A DNA stretch of 64,000 nucleotides, taken from Sthenelais limicola. Its lineage: Eukaryota; Annelida; Polychaeta; Phyllodocida; Sigalionidae. Under the pieces are notes generated by a model. It made no database searches. It worked only from the letters and a program-made list of their open reading frames with translations, and was not told the DNA's origin. The position numbers were made by a program, and so were the translations under genes. Every line of letters begins with the position of its first letter. The first letter of the stretch is position 1. Location of the stretch: NCBI GenBank assembly GCA_942159475.1, contig OW804094.1, positions 9,741,555 to 9,805,554 on the forward strand, given 5' to 3'. Shown one piece after another: positions 20,331 to 32,226 of this stretch.

Positions 20331-20547
20331 GTTGTTTCTCTCATTACCCTTTCAATCTAGTTGAACCTATCATTATTTCCCTTCAAAACCACCATAAGTT
20401 CTTGGTGGTATTGCTCAATTGCAATTTAGAGGTAATTTTGTCAAGATTCTTTACAACACTATGTTCCAGACCCATTTTCTTCTTGCGAAATAGCTATTAC
20501 CACCATTAGAGATGGCCCGGATGTTATCCCATTGGATTGAATTAGAA

Positions 20548-21084
20548 TTATCGAAAATTTGAGCAATATGGGTCTCCATCAGTGCCGTTAGCAGCCATTG
20601 CGAGACCTGAAATATGTTGGTTTAGGAAGAGTTCATCTGGGTGGGCTTTCTTGAGAATTTTGCATTGCATTTCCCATTCAAGATATGAGTAGGGCTTGTA
20701 ACGTTTGATATTATTGTCAATTCGTTTGGGGTTAGATTTGGTCCTCCTGAATTTTGGTTCAAGCATTTCAATGGCCTTCTTAACTGATTCTTTGGTAGTA
20801 GGGATGGTATCTGGAGTGGTGGATTCTTCTGAATAAGATGGGGACCTGTATCTATATCTGCTAGAGTGTTTTCCCTTAGGACTCTTCTTTGCTGGTGTAC
20901 AAACAATAGTTTTGCCAGACTTAGTGAACTCATGCCCCAAGGAGTTAGAGATATCAAGTGCTGATATCACCTGCTTGTCGGACTGCTCCATGATTTTCAG
21001 CAAGCGGTTGGTCTGGTTTGACTCAATCCGTTTGATGAGGTAGGAGATTTGGCTGAAATAATTTGCTCGCTTCTTTCTTTTCAC
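20548..21084 (-). CDS. gag-like ORF, retroelement candidate
   Basis: A 178-codon frame: basic start with a helical part, a Ser/Arg/Tyr-rich disordered stretch (SSRYRYRSPSYSEES), then FRRTKSNPKRIDNNI and YKPYSYLEWEMQCKILKKAHPDE. The ending (helical, Leu/Trp-rich) resembles retroelement gag proteins, perhaps of DIRS or Gypsy type. No zinc knuckle is visible. A DIRS recombinase lies downstream on the same strand, but LINEs separate them, so a link is unproven. Confidence 0.4.
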   Translation of the reverse strand: MKRKKRANYFSQISYLIKRIESNQTNRLLKIMEQSDKQVISALDISNSLGHEFTKSGKTIVCTPAKKSPKGKHSSRYRYRSPSYSEESTTPDTIPTTKESVKKAIEMLEPKFRRTKSNPKRIDNNIKRYKPYSYLEWEMQCKILKKAHPDELFLNQHISGLAMAANGTDGDPYCSNFR

Positions 21085-22101
21085 TAATTCCCGACCAATT
21101 AAATTTCTCCAGAAAGGTTGTCTTTGATTATTTGTATCTCATTTGTTAATAAGGCCATCTTCATGGTGTGCTTTGAGCTCATATCTAATTGAAGCCATCT
21201 TCAGGTAGGTGACACAATTGTTTACAGGACACTAGAACATGAACACATTGCTTTAATTATAATGCATTAACATACCTAAAGACATACCTTATAACGAAAA
21301 AACGTACCACAGGGCAGTTAAAACATTGTCTGTCTCTTCACATAAATATCAGTTGTCTGCATATCACAGAGTAATGTTTACTTTCAGATTGCTCATCATA
21401 CATGTACAACAATATTGATTGTCACATAATTTATCACACATACACAACTCTATATTATCACATTTCGTATTGTACATGCACCAGAATATAATTACTCACA
21501 CATTAAAAAAATATGAGTTAACATGTCACTGATCACACTAGGCAACTATAAAAAGATGACATCTCTTATCACACATATCATTTTAATCCACATAAATAAC
21601 AATCTGTTATCCGTATAGTATACGGGAAGAGGGGTTTCTTTGTCTCACATGTTCTTGGAATCTATTATGTTAATAACTGTTTTTCTAATCTGTACTGTTC
21701 CGGCCACCCTCTCCAGAGGACGTTGTATGTGGTTTGTGAAGGTATCTGGGGTAAAAATGTGATTTTGAAACCCTTTTTAGTTCTGTTCTATACAACTATT
21801 TTTAGCCAGGGAAAATTGGGGAAGCCAAGGGAAACAAGGGGAGGGAGTGTGTGTAGGGGAGAAGGGGACAGGGAGTGAGAGAGTCAAGGGGAGTGAGGAA
21901 GAAACAGAAAAGTGAGAATGGGAGAGAAAAATAGGGGCGGAATGGAGGCCAGAGGGGGAGACTGATTAAGGAAAAGGAGGGAAGGATAGGGGGAAGTGCA
22001 GGGAAAGAGGGGGACCGTCCAAAGGATGGGTACTTTGCTAGTTATTACATATACTGAAATGTAAATTATCACTTTATTAAATTACATTGAAGTTGACCGT
22101 A
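21085..22101. other. no gene seen; purine-rich block
   Basis: Mostly AT-rich. From about 21830 to 22020 the plus strand is nearly all purine (GGGGAGGG and GGAAGG runs), which makes spurious Pro/Ser ORFs on the other strand. Confidence 0.6.
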
Positions 22102-23730
22102 TCACACATTTTTATGAACATTTTTACAGTTCCGTACACACTGAACACAAAACCAGTCTACCTCCTCGGTTCCATCTTCTGGCAGAGTGTACCTGGCACA
22201 GAGCCAACAAAACCAGTTCTGACAATCAGAGTCAGGACAATCACATCCTACACTGGCATTTGAATTATCAGCGGCTATGTTGTCTGCCTCAGGAAGGACG
22301 CACTGGCAACCCAAACACAGGCAGATGTCATCATTGGTGTTGACGTCAGACAGCCGCACTGCAGTGATGTTGGTGAATGGCTTTCGTTTTTTTGGTTGTC
22401 AGGCTTACTTGTACATCTAGCATGCCGCAAGTGGTTGTGGGGCCTGACTTGGCTGGTCGAAAAGAAGTGCCAGGATCAGGAGTTGTTGCCAGCAACAGAC
22501 AGGATGTGGTGCAGTGCCACAGTGGCTTCAGTGCAGGAGGTTTGAGGATGGACTGCATTTTGTTCTGTGGCATAGGTGATTTGGGTTCCTCTTTGATCTG
22601 TATGCAACCAATTTGTGGAATGATGTGCTGTTCCCAAAACCTATCTAGCTGTGGAAGCAGCGAGACCTCACAGTATGTTGAGTTGAAAGCACTGGGCACA
22701 ACACCTAATGTCTTGGAATCAGGGAGTCGCACAATTTTAGCTGAGTGATACCCATGCTCCCCTCGACCTGGTTGTATTATGTATGTCCTGACCATCCATC
22801 CAGTCGAGCCAGATATGGTGGAGTCAGCAGGCTGAAAAGACATACATCATTTAAAAGGAGGCATACTTTGTAGTGTAAAACTTAAACTAACTATAGAATT
22901 GATGTACATCATCAATAGGATCATACTGACTGTTTGTCAGTCTTGGTTACAATTGTAGAGTACTGTCATTATTATGGGTAGATTTAAAGTGAAGTACATA
23001 AAAGTAAGCTTTCATTGATTTAAATTATTCTTCCTATTTTTGTGATAAGGCAATCACCACCATGCGTTGCCTCTATATTCATTACCTATATTCTATCATG
23101 GACTGCTAGATGTACATACCTTTTTCTTACATTCACTCTTGAATTTCTTCTGTTTCTCGTAGACTTCACTTATACTGCGACCTTTCTTACCAACCCTGTT
23201 CACATTCTCTGTAATAGCAGTGTAGGCCTCACGGTAGAAATTATCTTGCTTGTCTTTGAAATCGGTCGAAAACTCGTTCACAAGCACCGCCCTGAAATGA
23301 AAGGAAATGAAAGGAAATGACAAAAAATCAAACTGTAACTTACATTAAATCTTACTTCTGATTATCTTATTACAGTGTGTCACTCTAAAAATATAGTGGC
23401 CAGTTGATATCACTCCTCTACTAAAACAAATCCTCATATGCCTTTTATTTCTACACAATAACTAGTCTCCTAGCGATCTTCTATGAACGATATCAATCCG
23501 GATTGATAGCTGATTCGTCAGCAAATTGTGTATTGAATCAAGCGCAAACAGTATATGCAAACAAAAATATACTTACCGATAATTTTTTGCGACCTCATAC
23601 AACGCAAGTATTTCTCTTTCGTCCCAGTTGCGGGAACGAAAACCGGCCGGCTTTGTTTCTTCGACAGGGTCATGCCCTCGTAACCACAAGGGGACATGGC
23701 GGTTGTAATTCCTAGGTTTTTTGTGGGCAG
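22102..23730 (-). CDS. three-exon gene: Myb/SANT-like domain plus cysteine-rich finger
   Basis: Exons on the minus strand: 23730-23577 (acceptor ACTTTTCAG, donor CG|GTAAGT), 23291-23120 (acceptor CATTTCAG, donor AAG|GTATGT), 22831 to the stop at 22102 (acceptor TCTTTTCAG). Phases match at both junctions. The joined text has RNWDEREILALYEVAKNYR across the first junction, then VGKKGRSISEVYEKQKKFKSE: the helices of a Myb/SANT-like DNA-binding domain, with the usual Trp. The last exon ends in a Cys-rich block (CLCLGCQC, CDCPDSDC, WFCWLC, WFCVQC), PHD- or RING-like. Its frame is one base off the rest of exon 3; an A7 run (22387-22393) would restore it as A6. Further 5' exons are likely beyond 23730. 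Probably a nuclear DNA-binding protein; the family could be host or transposon-derived. Confidence 0.7.
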
Positions 23731-24600
23731 CTGAAAAGTATATAGCAAACAATTATGAACCTATGGAAAATGCTAGTTTACATATTGTTCCAACGATATT
23801 ATGTCCTTCATTTGCTATCTCCCCCCCCCCCCTCACCCCTCACCCCTCTCCCTCGCGCTGACTCTCTCCCTCATCTCCCATTCTATTCTACTCTCTTTAA
23901 TATTATATGTCTAGGATGATCAACTACTGGACATGCATGGGATGTATAGAAAGAGGAGAGAACATTTCTCTTGAGAGACAAATGAACTTAATATACTCAA
24001 ACCCAGCATGGGCCGTTAGTGATTATTCAGTAATTGGCTTTACCCTAGATGCAATTATTTCATGTGTACCTAAACTTTTAGCTTTAGTCAGGGTTCATTG
24101 AACAGCGTTTGGACTTCATAAGGCATGCATATATTACAAAGATCTATAAGACAAGTTCGTGGCCGATCTGGCATTCAACAATGAATGAAGTTATATTCGA
24201 TGTATAATGTTTTTACAGCAGCGCTGGGTGCTATCTCAGGGATATCTGTTTATGTAATTAGCCAAGCGGTCACCAGATAAACTCTGTGGGCATGGGTTGG
24301 GCTTAATTGACCAAATATCATTTGGGACGTGAGGGTGTATACATTCAATTCAAAATCAATACCTAAGGTTGGCTTACAAATACAACCAATACGACCTTTG
24401 TACCAATGATACAAATTTATAAAGTACTTTAGGGGAATTCTGTTAAATGGTGATGGGGCTTGATAAACGCAACTATTATAATAAGGAAATGATAGCCATA
24501 GAGAGACACAGACAGACATAGACTTCTATAACTTGTACATTTGTGACAGCAACGTTAGGTCAAAACGTATGGCCTTTATTAATGATTTTTTATTTCATGA
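23731..24600. other. no gene seen; C-rich run
   Basis: Contains a C-run and CTCCCT low-complexity DNA at about 23818-23880. No further supported feature; the 5' exons of the Myb/SANT-like gene may lie here but I could not fix them. Confidence 0.5.
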
Positions 24601-24745
24601 TTTAATTAATGGATAATGGATGGGTGGGTCAGGGACTCATGGTTTACTGTTTATAAAGAACGCAGACGGCTTTAGCCGTCGAGTTCCTTTATAAGCAGGA
24701 AACCATGGCTCCCGCAACACAACACATTCATTAACCATTTTAGCA
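24601..24745. repeat. imperfect hairpin, about 39-nt arms, TTTA loop
   Basis: GGGACTCATGGTTTACTG (from 24632) pairs with CAGGAAACCATGGCTCCC (to 24713); the stem continues to GACGGC-TTTA-GCCGTC. About three quarters of the arm positions pair, and AATGGATAATGGATG outside pairs loosely with CATTCATTAACCATT. Likely a foldback MITE; a small-RNA precursor is an alternative. Confidence 0.6.
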
Positions 24746-26352
24746 CACGTCCCAAGAGGAGGATAAGCCCCAATCAGTCAATCAGTTAATCAATTAATGA
24801 CTGGCCACAATCTGAAACCACATACCACATCACAAGACGCTCATTTTATGTACAAGTCAACATCTGGTCATCTCCACTTCCATACCCAAGTCATATTTGC
24901 CCTAGCATTGAAAGTTTTTTTCCTGTTCCAGACTTTTTTTTTAATAATTAATAAATAAAAGAGTGAAACAAATCAAGCCCTTTTCTCGCCTATGTGAGCT
25001 AGAATTTAATTCGAGAGCAAAAGGGTAAAGATTACTTTATTCACAGAGTACACATCAAAGTTCCAGTATAAGCTTATCTAAGATATAACATAAAAGAAAA
25101 GGCTGAAATATCTTCCACGTAATAACCTCCATTGATATTATTTTAAAAAAACCAAAAGACATACCTAGTCATTTTTCAAGCCTACTCTTCTTTTAAAAAA
25201 ATAAATGAAGAAAACTATTCACATAAATGAAGCAATGGCAATATGAAATTGTGTTAGTCCAATATGAGTCAACGAACGAATCTCGAGCAGACATAAGTAT
25301 ATTCAAACTATGTAAATAAAAGTAAGGGCTTATCTTCTAACTTTGGATCTATATATGGTAGGAATATGAATCAAAAACGATTATTATCCTACAAACTGGT
25401 AGAATATATTTCTACCACTTCAGAGCCTCTGTGACTATCATTCCTTTTTCAAAAAATATCAAGACAGTTCAGAGCCACATGCACATGTAGTCACAATTAT
25501 CCACAATTATGTTCACTACTGTTGGAGGCCTTGGGGGCGGCTGAGGGTCCCCTAATCAGAGGCACCATGGTGAGATAAGAGAGGATGGCAGGGAGGACGG
25601 GAAGGAGAAGGCTCTCCGCATGTGGTCTAACTCATTTTTTTCTTTTTTCGATTGTAAAATGTACTAAATAAATCATATCTAGTTATGTTTTCCTAGCTGT
25701 GAGGACCATTTTGATCTTTATTGCATCAATTTCTGTCATCTAGAAGCAAAGATATGAATGTTTTGACTGACTCTCAATGGAGTGAGTATCTTTATATCAG
25801 TTATGACAAGTACCTATAGTCTCCATACCCGATATTCAATATGTACAATGTGGTCATCAACTGAATTCAACCCTTTTTTCATTTTTTTTTAACATTTAAC
25901 AATTTGATTAAATCATGGAACAAGAAGAAAGACGCATAGCTGACCACACAGCTATATTGCATGCGTTGCCTAGTATAGTACATAAATCAGAAATAATCAT
26001 CGTTACAGGAATCGAGTGGTACCTATGCTCATATGAGGAGATGTAGTTTATGATAATTATTCTATTCTCTTCTCCCAAACCCTTCTTTTATAGTTGGGTT
26101 TGTATAGGATTCGTATCCAAGGCCGGCTAGCAAACCCAGTTCAGTATATTACAAAAATCATGTTTCAAACATGTTCAGGAAAACATGTTCATAATAAACA
26201 GATGGGCAACGCTGGGGCATAATCCCTTAATATCAACCCTCGTTATCACACCTAGCTCATGGTCAATACTAACATTATAATCATGTGGCTATAGTGGAGA
26301 TATTTAGACCCACCTTATGTGAAACCATATTATTCATCAAGGATACGTATTG
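24746..26352. other. no gene seen; one half of a dispersed duplication
   Basis: AT-rich. Bases 25327-25600 (TCTAACTTTGGATCTATATA to GGGTCCCCTAATCAGAGG and the GAGATAAGAGAGGA stretch) are repeated with small changes at 28497-28720. Otherwise no supported feature. Confidence 0.6.
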
Positions 26353-26467
26353 ATTAATGTATGAGAAGGGTGAATAATCGTGGGTGATCGCATATATACG
26401 CACAACGGTACGAGTGCGTATATAACAGCGATTCACCCTCGATTTATGAGCCCTTCTCATATATTAA
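26353..26467. repeat. palindromic foldback element
   Basis: ATTAATGTATGAGAAGGG with GATCGCATATATACGCAC reads back as GTGCGTATATAACAGCGATTC and CCCTTCTCATATATTAAT. Arms are about 52-55 nt with a loop of about 10 (AACGGTACGA). This is a typical palindromic MITE. Confidence 0.8.
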
Positions 26468-26939
26468 TTAATTTATCCCACGACTGTATCACAGCTTGCT
26501 CCCAGTCGTAAAGGCATCAGTACCTGGTTATGTGGTTCCTCATCTATGAGGTGGTGTTGGGTATCCAGGGGTGGGTGGGTGGGGGTAGTTGTGGTTCTGT
26601 GTTATTGGTGACAAACCCACCTCTGAGAGGAGGGTGGAGAGGGATGATTCCCGGCCCAAAGATGAGGGGGGAACACCTGTGGTGCAGGAGGGCTTTGTGC
26701 ACCATGATGGTCACCGCCGATGCCCACCCCTCTCCAGTACCTCATGGCCTAATTGAGATTAATTATTGGTGCATGATCATTTCTCAAAAGGAAAGAAATT
26801 CAAGAGTAAGACAAGGGAATCAGACTGATAAATAAAATGTATACACCAAACCTTAGTATCGATCTAATTCTTGAATAAAAAAATAGGGATACGAGACAAA
26901 ATTTCATCTCATAGAATAGAGGTGATACAGTTTTTAGAT
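26468..26939. other. no gene seen
   Basis: G-rich stretch with CCCACC and GGTGGG runs around 26560-26740. The 101-codon ORF here has no domain and looks random. Confidence 0.5.
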
Positions 26940-27960
26940 AGTTCAAATCCAACATACTATGGACGTTTTATTGACTCTATCTTGGTAATGGATCGAATTT
27001 CTTTTCACGTCTTAGTGCACTTTGTGTACTTTGAGAAAACATACTTTAAGGGAAACCCATTTACTTTGTGACAAGTGGATCTTTCTCATCAGCCTAGCCA
27101 TACTCTGAATAATTTGCGATCAGATATCTATCTTTGACAATTCATTGTAAGTTTCTCATCAATATAGCATCCCAGGTATTTAATAAAAGCAAAATTTTGG
27201 ATTATCGTTAGGCCCAACCAATCTTGTACGATAAAATATCTCAAGTTTTATGTTTAATACATTTTAGATAGATGATGTAATTGACAGTAGGCCTAATGAA
27301 CTGTCAATCTCGCTCGAAATTTGTCAAACTATTGTTTACTTAAATTTGTCAAACTATTGTTTACTTTTGTAACAGTACAGTTTCCCTCATATCTTCCTTA
27401 TTTAAATACAAATGTTGATGACATTAAATACATTGGGATAGAAAAGCATGCTCTTTCAGAATTTGAACACATTGGCAATGTATTTCAAGTAGAAATTGGG
27501 TTCTTTTAGTACTTCGTGGGAGCGTAATTTCCCGGCGATGTGCCTGCCATAACCCAATAGGTGTCATAACCCAATCGGGTCAAGTCGTCAGAAAATGTAC
27601 AATTGTCGGCTCTACACATTTTGTAAATCTTGCTCATTTACTGTGAAAATTGGCAAATACTAGCTATATATGAGTATATTTGGTGTTACATCAAATTGCA
27701 CCTCACCCATTAGGCGCTCGTATAACTTTCTTCAAGACCCCAACGCGAGTGGAAGAAGGCATCAACCTAACTCAATAGTCAACTCAAATTTCTCCAGGAA
27801 AGGGCTTAGAGTAGATTATTGGAGCTCAGAGTTGATTATTCATTCAATAATCAACTCTACTCAACAATCAACCCAACCAAAGTAAATTCATCCCGAATAA
27901 TCCATCCAAACTCAATAGCCCTTAGATACAATTTATTATTTTAACGAGGAGGTTAACACA
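26940..27960 (-). repeat. inverted repeat arm 1 with LINE thumb scrap
   Basis: This block pairs in inverse orientation with 29790-30460. Shared tracts include TTTGACAATTCATTGTAAG, TTGGTTGGGCCTAA (inverse) and CAACTCAAATTTCT. On the minus strand it encodes FIKYLGCYIDEKLTMN, the KYLG thumb entry of a LINE RT, broken by stops. At 27320-27370 there is a 26-bp tandem duplicate (AATTTGTCAAACTATTG). Confidence 0.7.
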
Positions 27961-28496
27961 ATGTGTGAGATGTGTTGAAAACGTTAAGCTAAGTTAGAAA
28001 CGCAGAGCAACAGCATAGATAGACGGGATGTATTCCAGAAAAATGAGTCACAAGTCGCAAAATTGATATTTTTCAAAGTGTTTTAGTTATAATATATCTT
28101 TGTCATCTGAATCAATGTACCAAATTTCAGGTCATTGAATTAAATATATTCTTGCGTTCTGAAGGCCTTCGTATGGAGTATATTCAGTTACTTTATTGGT
28201 TATTACCCACCCAGAAACATTGAAAACGTTTTTTTAAAAATAAGAATATCAAACTGAAAATATAGGAATATTTATTAGGTGTCCTAGTGTTTACTATCAT
28301 TCGAATCGGCTTGATGTCCTCTTTTCAAATATCATGGTATCTCAAAATCTATATTTTGCAACTTATGACTGATTTTCCTAAAACAGATCACAAATGTGAA
28401 TGTAATATTTCGAAGTCACAAGTTCTAACTGATGGTTCAATAAATTATAGGTTGTTGCTAATTGTCCAACTATATGCTTGGAATAATAACTAACTT
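27961..28496. other. no gene seen
   Basis: Bases 28040-28170 (AATGAGTCACAA, then ACCAAATTTCAGGTCATTGAA) resemble 39400-39570 (AATGAGTCACAA, ACCAAGTTTCAGGACAGTG), an old dispersed repeat of unknown type. Confidence 0.5.
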
Positions 28497-28720
28497 TCTA
28501 ACGTTGGATCTATATATGATAGGAATATAAATCAAAAAAGATTATTATCCTACAAACTAGTACAACTTATTTATTCCACTACAAAGCTTTGGTAACTATT
28601 ATTCCTTTTTCAAAAAAATGTCAAGACATGCACATGTGGTCACAATTATGTCCACTACTGTTGGAGGGCGGCGGGGGTCCCCTAATGAGAGGTGAGATAA
28701 GAGATAAGAGAGGAGGGGAG
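28497..28720. repeat. second copy of the 25.3-kb duplication
   Basis: Matches 25327-25600 in the same orientation (GTTGGATCTATATATGATAG, ATTATTCCTTTTTCAAAAAA, GGGTCCCCTAATGAGAGG). Confidence 0.75.
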
Positions 28721-29789
28721 AGAAAGAGGAGGCTCAGATTATTTCATTTTCCAGAGGACGAACGATGTCCAAAGACAATAATGTTTCCACATACAGATCA
28801 CAGTAGCTCCAGGATGATAATGACTCGCCACAACCCAGTCCAACCCAATTATCACCAATTATCCAATTAAGTATAATGCACAGGGTGGTCATTATTATCC
28901 TACTAGAATCCTATAATGACTAGTTGTAATTATTGGTACCAGATTTTCTGTGAATTTGTTCAGAATAAAGACGGCTAATAATGCCCCAAAACCCAATTAA
29001 AGTGTGTTAAATGCGAATAATTGCGTGTGTTAGAAATAGATTATAATTCGATTCCATTCTCAATTAACAAAAGCCGGTGCTGCCTCGATGTCCGTAAGAG
29101 GAAGGAAGGAAGTGTGGTCACTATGTGTGCAGGCCATGTGTCAAAGGTGCACAATTGACAGTGTGAAGATGTGGACATCATATGTGTCTGCCTTGTATCA
29201 AGGGTGCGAACTCTCAAGGGTGCGAACTCTCAACCTTGGCATTCAAGGTCGAGCGTCCTATGACATCGCTGTACCACCGGCTATCTACTACCGTAGCATT
29301 TGAGCACCAGTATCCTGCAGGCACGGGGTCACATCACGTGACCGCCGTTTGACCCGTATTCCTAATCCCTTCCTCAGAAACCTACATCCCCTCAAGCACT
29401 TGTATTAGTTCGGTCGCCTGTTTTTTTTTTTTTGAAAGGGTTTATTATGAGTTTACATATAAGTGACTTGGCAGTAGATCCCTCGTTGCTTGGAGGAGGA
29501 TCTTTGACATAAATTATTCGTGCACATATAAAACTTTATTACTCACAATACACTTACATTATTGTGCCCGACTGGCGGGGCTAATCAGATGGTGAATTTG
29601 CTAATGGTCCCAGTTCATTCGAGCAATACCTTACCAGTTATGCGTGGATGGGTCAAATTTTCTGAAAATGTTTATCCCACTCTAAGGGCTTTTGGGTTGA
29701 AACTTTGGATGGATTATTCAGGACAAATTGACTGGTATAACGGTTGAATACATTACTGTACTGACACCTTGGTGAAATGTGGGTTGATT
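28721..29789 (-). other. no gene; one LINE-type tail
   Basis: A T-run at about 29420-29434 followed by GAAAGGGTTTATTATGAG resembles the poly(A) side of the minus-strand LINEs (TTTATTTAT after the T-run). The rest is unassigned; 29201-29230 holds a 15-bp doubled CAAGGGTGCGAACTCT. Confidence 0.35.
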
Positions 29790-30460
29790 GTTGAGGAGAC
29801 TTGATTATTGACACGAATAATCCACTCTAGTTGATTATTGACATGAATGATCAACTCTCAGTCCATTCCGGAAGAAATTTGAGTTGAATATTGAGTTGAT
29901 GGTTGAGTTTCTTTCACAAAGCTAAACATCATTAGGAGCACCTAATGGAGAGGTGCAATTTAATTTGATGAGGGTGCAATAAAATTAGTCTCCCAGTACC
30001 ACAGGGGGCAAGCTGGGGATGGACAGAGGATTGAGGTGGGGGTGGGGGGTCTGTTATACAGGGTAAATGAGATCTTGTTAAAGATATGTGGGCATGGAGT
30101 TTTCCTATGCGACCACATCTATCGGAAATGTATTAAACATAAAAGTGAGATATTTTATAGTAGGGCAAACAAGATTGGTTGGGCCTAAAGATAATCCAAA
30201 GTTTTTATTAAATACCTTGGATGCTATATTGATGAGAAACTTACAATGAATTGTCAAAGATAGATATCCGATCGCAAAATATTCAGAATAAAAACTCTAG
30301 GCCGAGTAGAAAGATCCACTTGTCACAAGGTAAATGGGTTTCCCTCAAAGTATGTTCTCTCAAAGTTCACTAAGACTTGAAAAGAAATTCGATCCATTCG
30401 CGAGATGCAGTCAATAAAACGACCATAGTAGTTTGATTTGAACTTTATAAAAACAGTATC
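29790..30460 (+). repeat. inverted repeat arm 2 with LINE thumb scrap
   Basis: Inverse partner of 26940-27960. On the plus strand it encodes the same FIKYLGCYIDEKLTMN near 30205-30250, then stops. Arms have drifted by many substitutions and small gaps. Between the arms lie about 1.8 kb. Confidence 0.7.
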
Positions 30461-30585
30461 GCGGGTTCTGCTAGCCTACGCTATACCGGCACTCTTTGAA
30501 GTATGGGTTCTACAGAGGCTGGACAGTGTGTACATGGGTGAGGGATTGGTGCATCAAACATGTTTTGCAGACTCTGTGTCTATAA

Positions 30586-31189
30586 TGGTGAGGTGATTGA
30601 ACAAGTACAAGTGCTATAACTTTTCATATATGCCATTTTTAGATAAATGTCTGATACAAGGTGACTAATATCTCGACAAAGATTGACAAGAGGCCATTTT
30701 AATTTAAAAAAAGGCCATATTAGTCTGTTTTAGCAGAGTTATCCCCATACTCTCATACGTTGAACTGATTCAATATAGACAGACCTCTAAACCTTATTAT
30801 TACACATTAATCATATCAATTAAAAATAAAAGCAAATCAAATCAAATTTAAACTCACCCCTCCTGTGCACTGTGTTGAATCCTGGCAATGGTGAGGTGAT
30901 TGAACAAGTACAAGTGCTATAACTTTTCATATATGCCATTTTTAGATAAATGTCTGATACGAGGTGACTAATATCTCGACAAAGATTGACAAGAGGCCAT
31001 TTTAATTTAAAAAAAGGCCATATTAGTCTGTTTTAGCAGAGCTATCCCCGTACTCTCATACGTTGAACTGATTCAATATAGACAGACCTCTAAACCTTAT
31101 TATTACACATTAATCATATCAATTAAAAATGAAAGCAAATCAAATAAAATTTAAACTCACCCCTCCTGTGCACTGTGTTGAATCCTGGC
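30586..31189. repeat. 302-bp tandem direct duplication
   Basis: Two copies, 30586-30887 and 30888-31189, both starting AATGGTGAGGTGATTGAACA and nearly identical, so the duplication is recent. No coding content. Confidence 0.9.
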
Positions 31190-32226
31190 AAATCGGCGGT
31201 AGTCATTACGCCGATATAGTAGTGTCTCCACTTCAACCCGATATGTGGAATTGTTGTTTGATTGGTCCCATTTTTTCGTTTATGAATTTTTGCATAAATG
31301 TCATGATTGTTAAAATAATATATTGAATATATTGGGTTTCTGAGTCTGACATTTAATTAATTATGAATATCATTAAGAGTCGAAAGCAAGATGGCGCCCG
31401 TTTGTGTTTAGCTAGTGTTTTTCAGGTCTGGTAAGGGGAGATTTAAGAGGCTTATAACTGGGGCGACCTTTGGAGACATGTACCTATGTTACCTCCACTG
31501 TAACCTGAATTTACATGATTTTGACTGTACTAGGGGTATGTTATGTTCCTGAGAGTTACCTGGAGAAAACAAACAAACCTTAACAGGTATATAAGGTGTG
31601 TTGTGTGGAATGAGAAAGGCATAACCAGTAACCCTGACACATATCTACACAACATTAGGCTTTTGCCTATACCTTTATTTACATAGGATTCTCCAGGGAA
31701 CTCTACAGGAGTTGACCCTCATTGTTTGATTATGACTATGAGAATACAAGCAATGTTCAAAAAGAACTATAATCGGGACTTTGTGAGTGCTTTTGTTTCA
31801 ACCTTTTTCTGCCTGACTCACATCTACTGCTCTTACCTCACTATAGGCTATTACATAATATTGAAGAATCGTCATACAGTAATTACTGGAACATTAATAT
31901 TTGCCCTGATTATATAACTCTTATATAATCATATTTAATATCCATAAAACCCTAGCCGCCAGCATTCAGCTATTCAGCTAGCTATCCCCTACATGAACTC
32001 TAAAAGTCGATCTAAGACATATAGTAATTTATCATGATCACGTCCTCAACAAGATACCTCCTAAACTAATGCACTAATGCCTAGACGTTAAACATAAGAA
32101 AATCTAAAAGTAATGATACCAGTAATGATCGGCAGTCACTGGAAGACCTGTTTCGTATGTTCACAGATTTGACCGACCTTTGTAATAACAGCAACAATAA
32201 AGAATTTTTGAATTGAATTGAATTGA
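31190..32226 (+). mobile_element. LINE-C family 3' UTR with (GAATT)n tail
   Basis: Ends in AATAAAGAATTTTTGAATTGAATTGAATTG (32196-32226), the same kind of tail as at 10.1 kb, preceded by a shared GGAAGACCT and a similar UTR. The ORF part is not seen. The 5' limit is uncertain; AAGATGGCGCCCG near 31390 may be an older boundary. Confidence 0.5.

Noticed and set aside
21884..22072. Pro/Ser-rich minus-strand ORF
   Set aside because: Arises from a purine-rich low-complexity tract.
22377..22748. Plus-strand ORF of 123 codons
   Set aside because: Antisense to exon 3 of the Myb/SANT-like gene; no domain or splice support.
24632..24713. Hairpin considered as a tRNA gene
   Set aside because: One long stem with a 4-nt loop, no cloverleaf or A/B box pattern.
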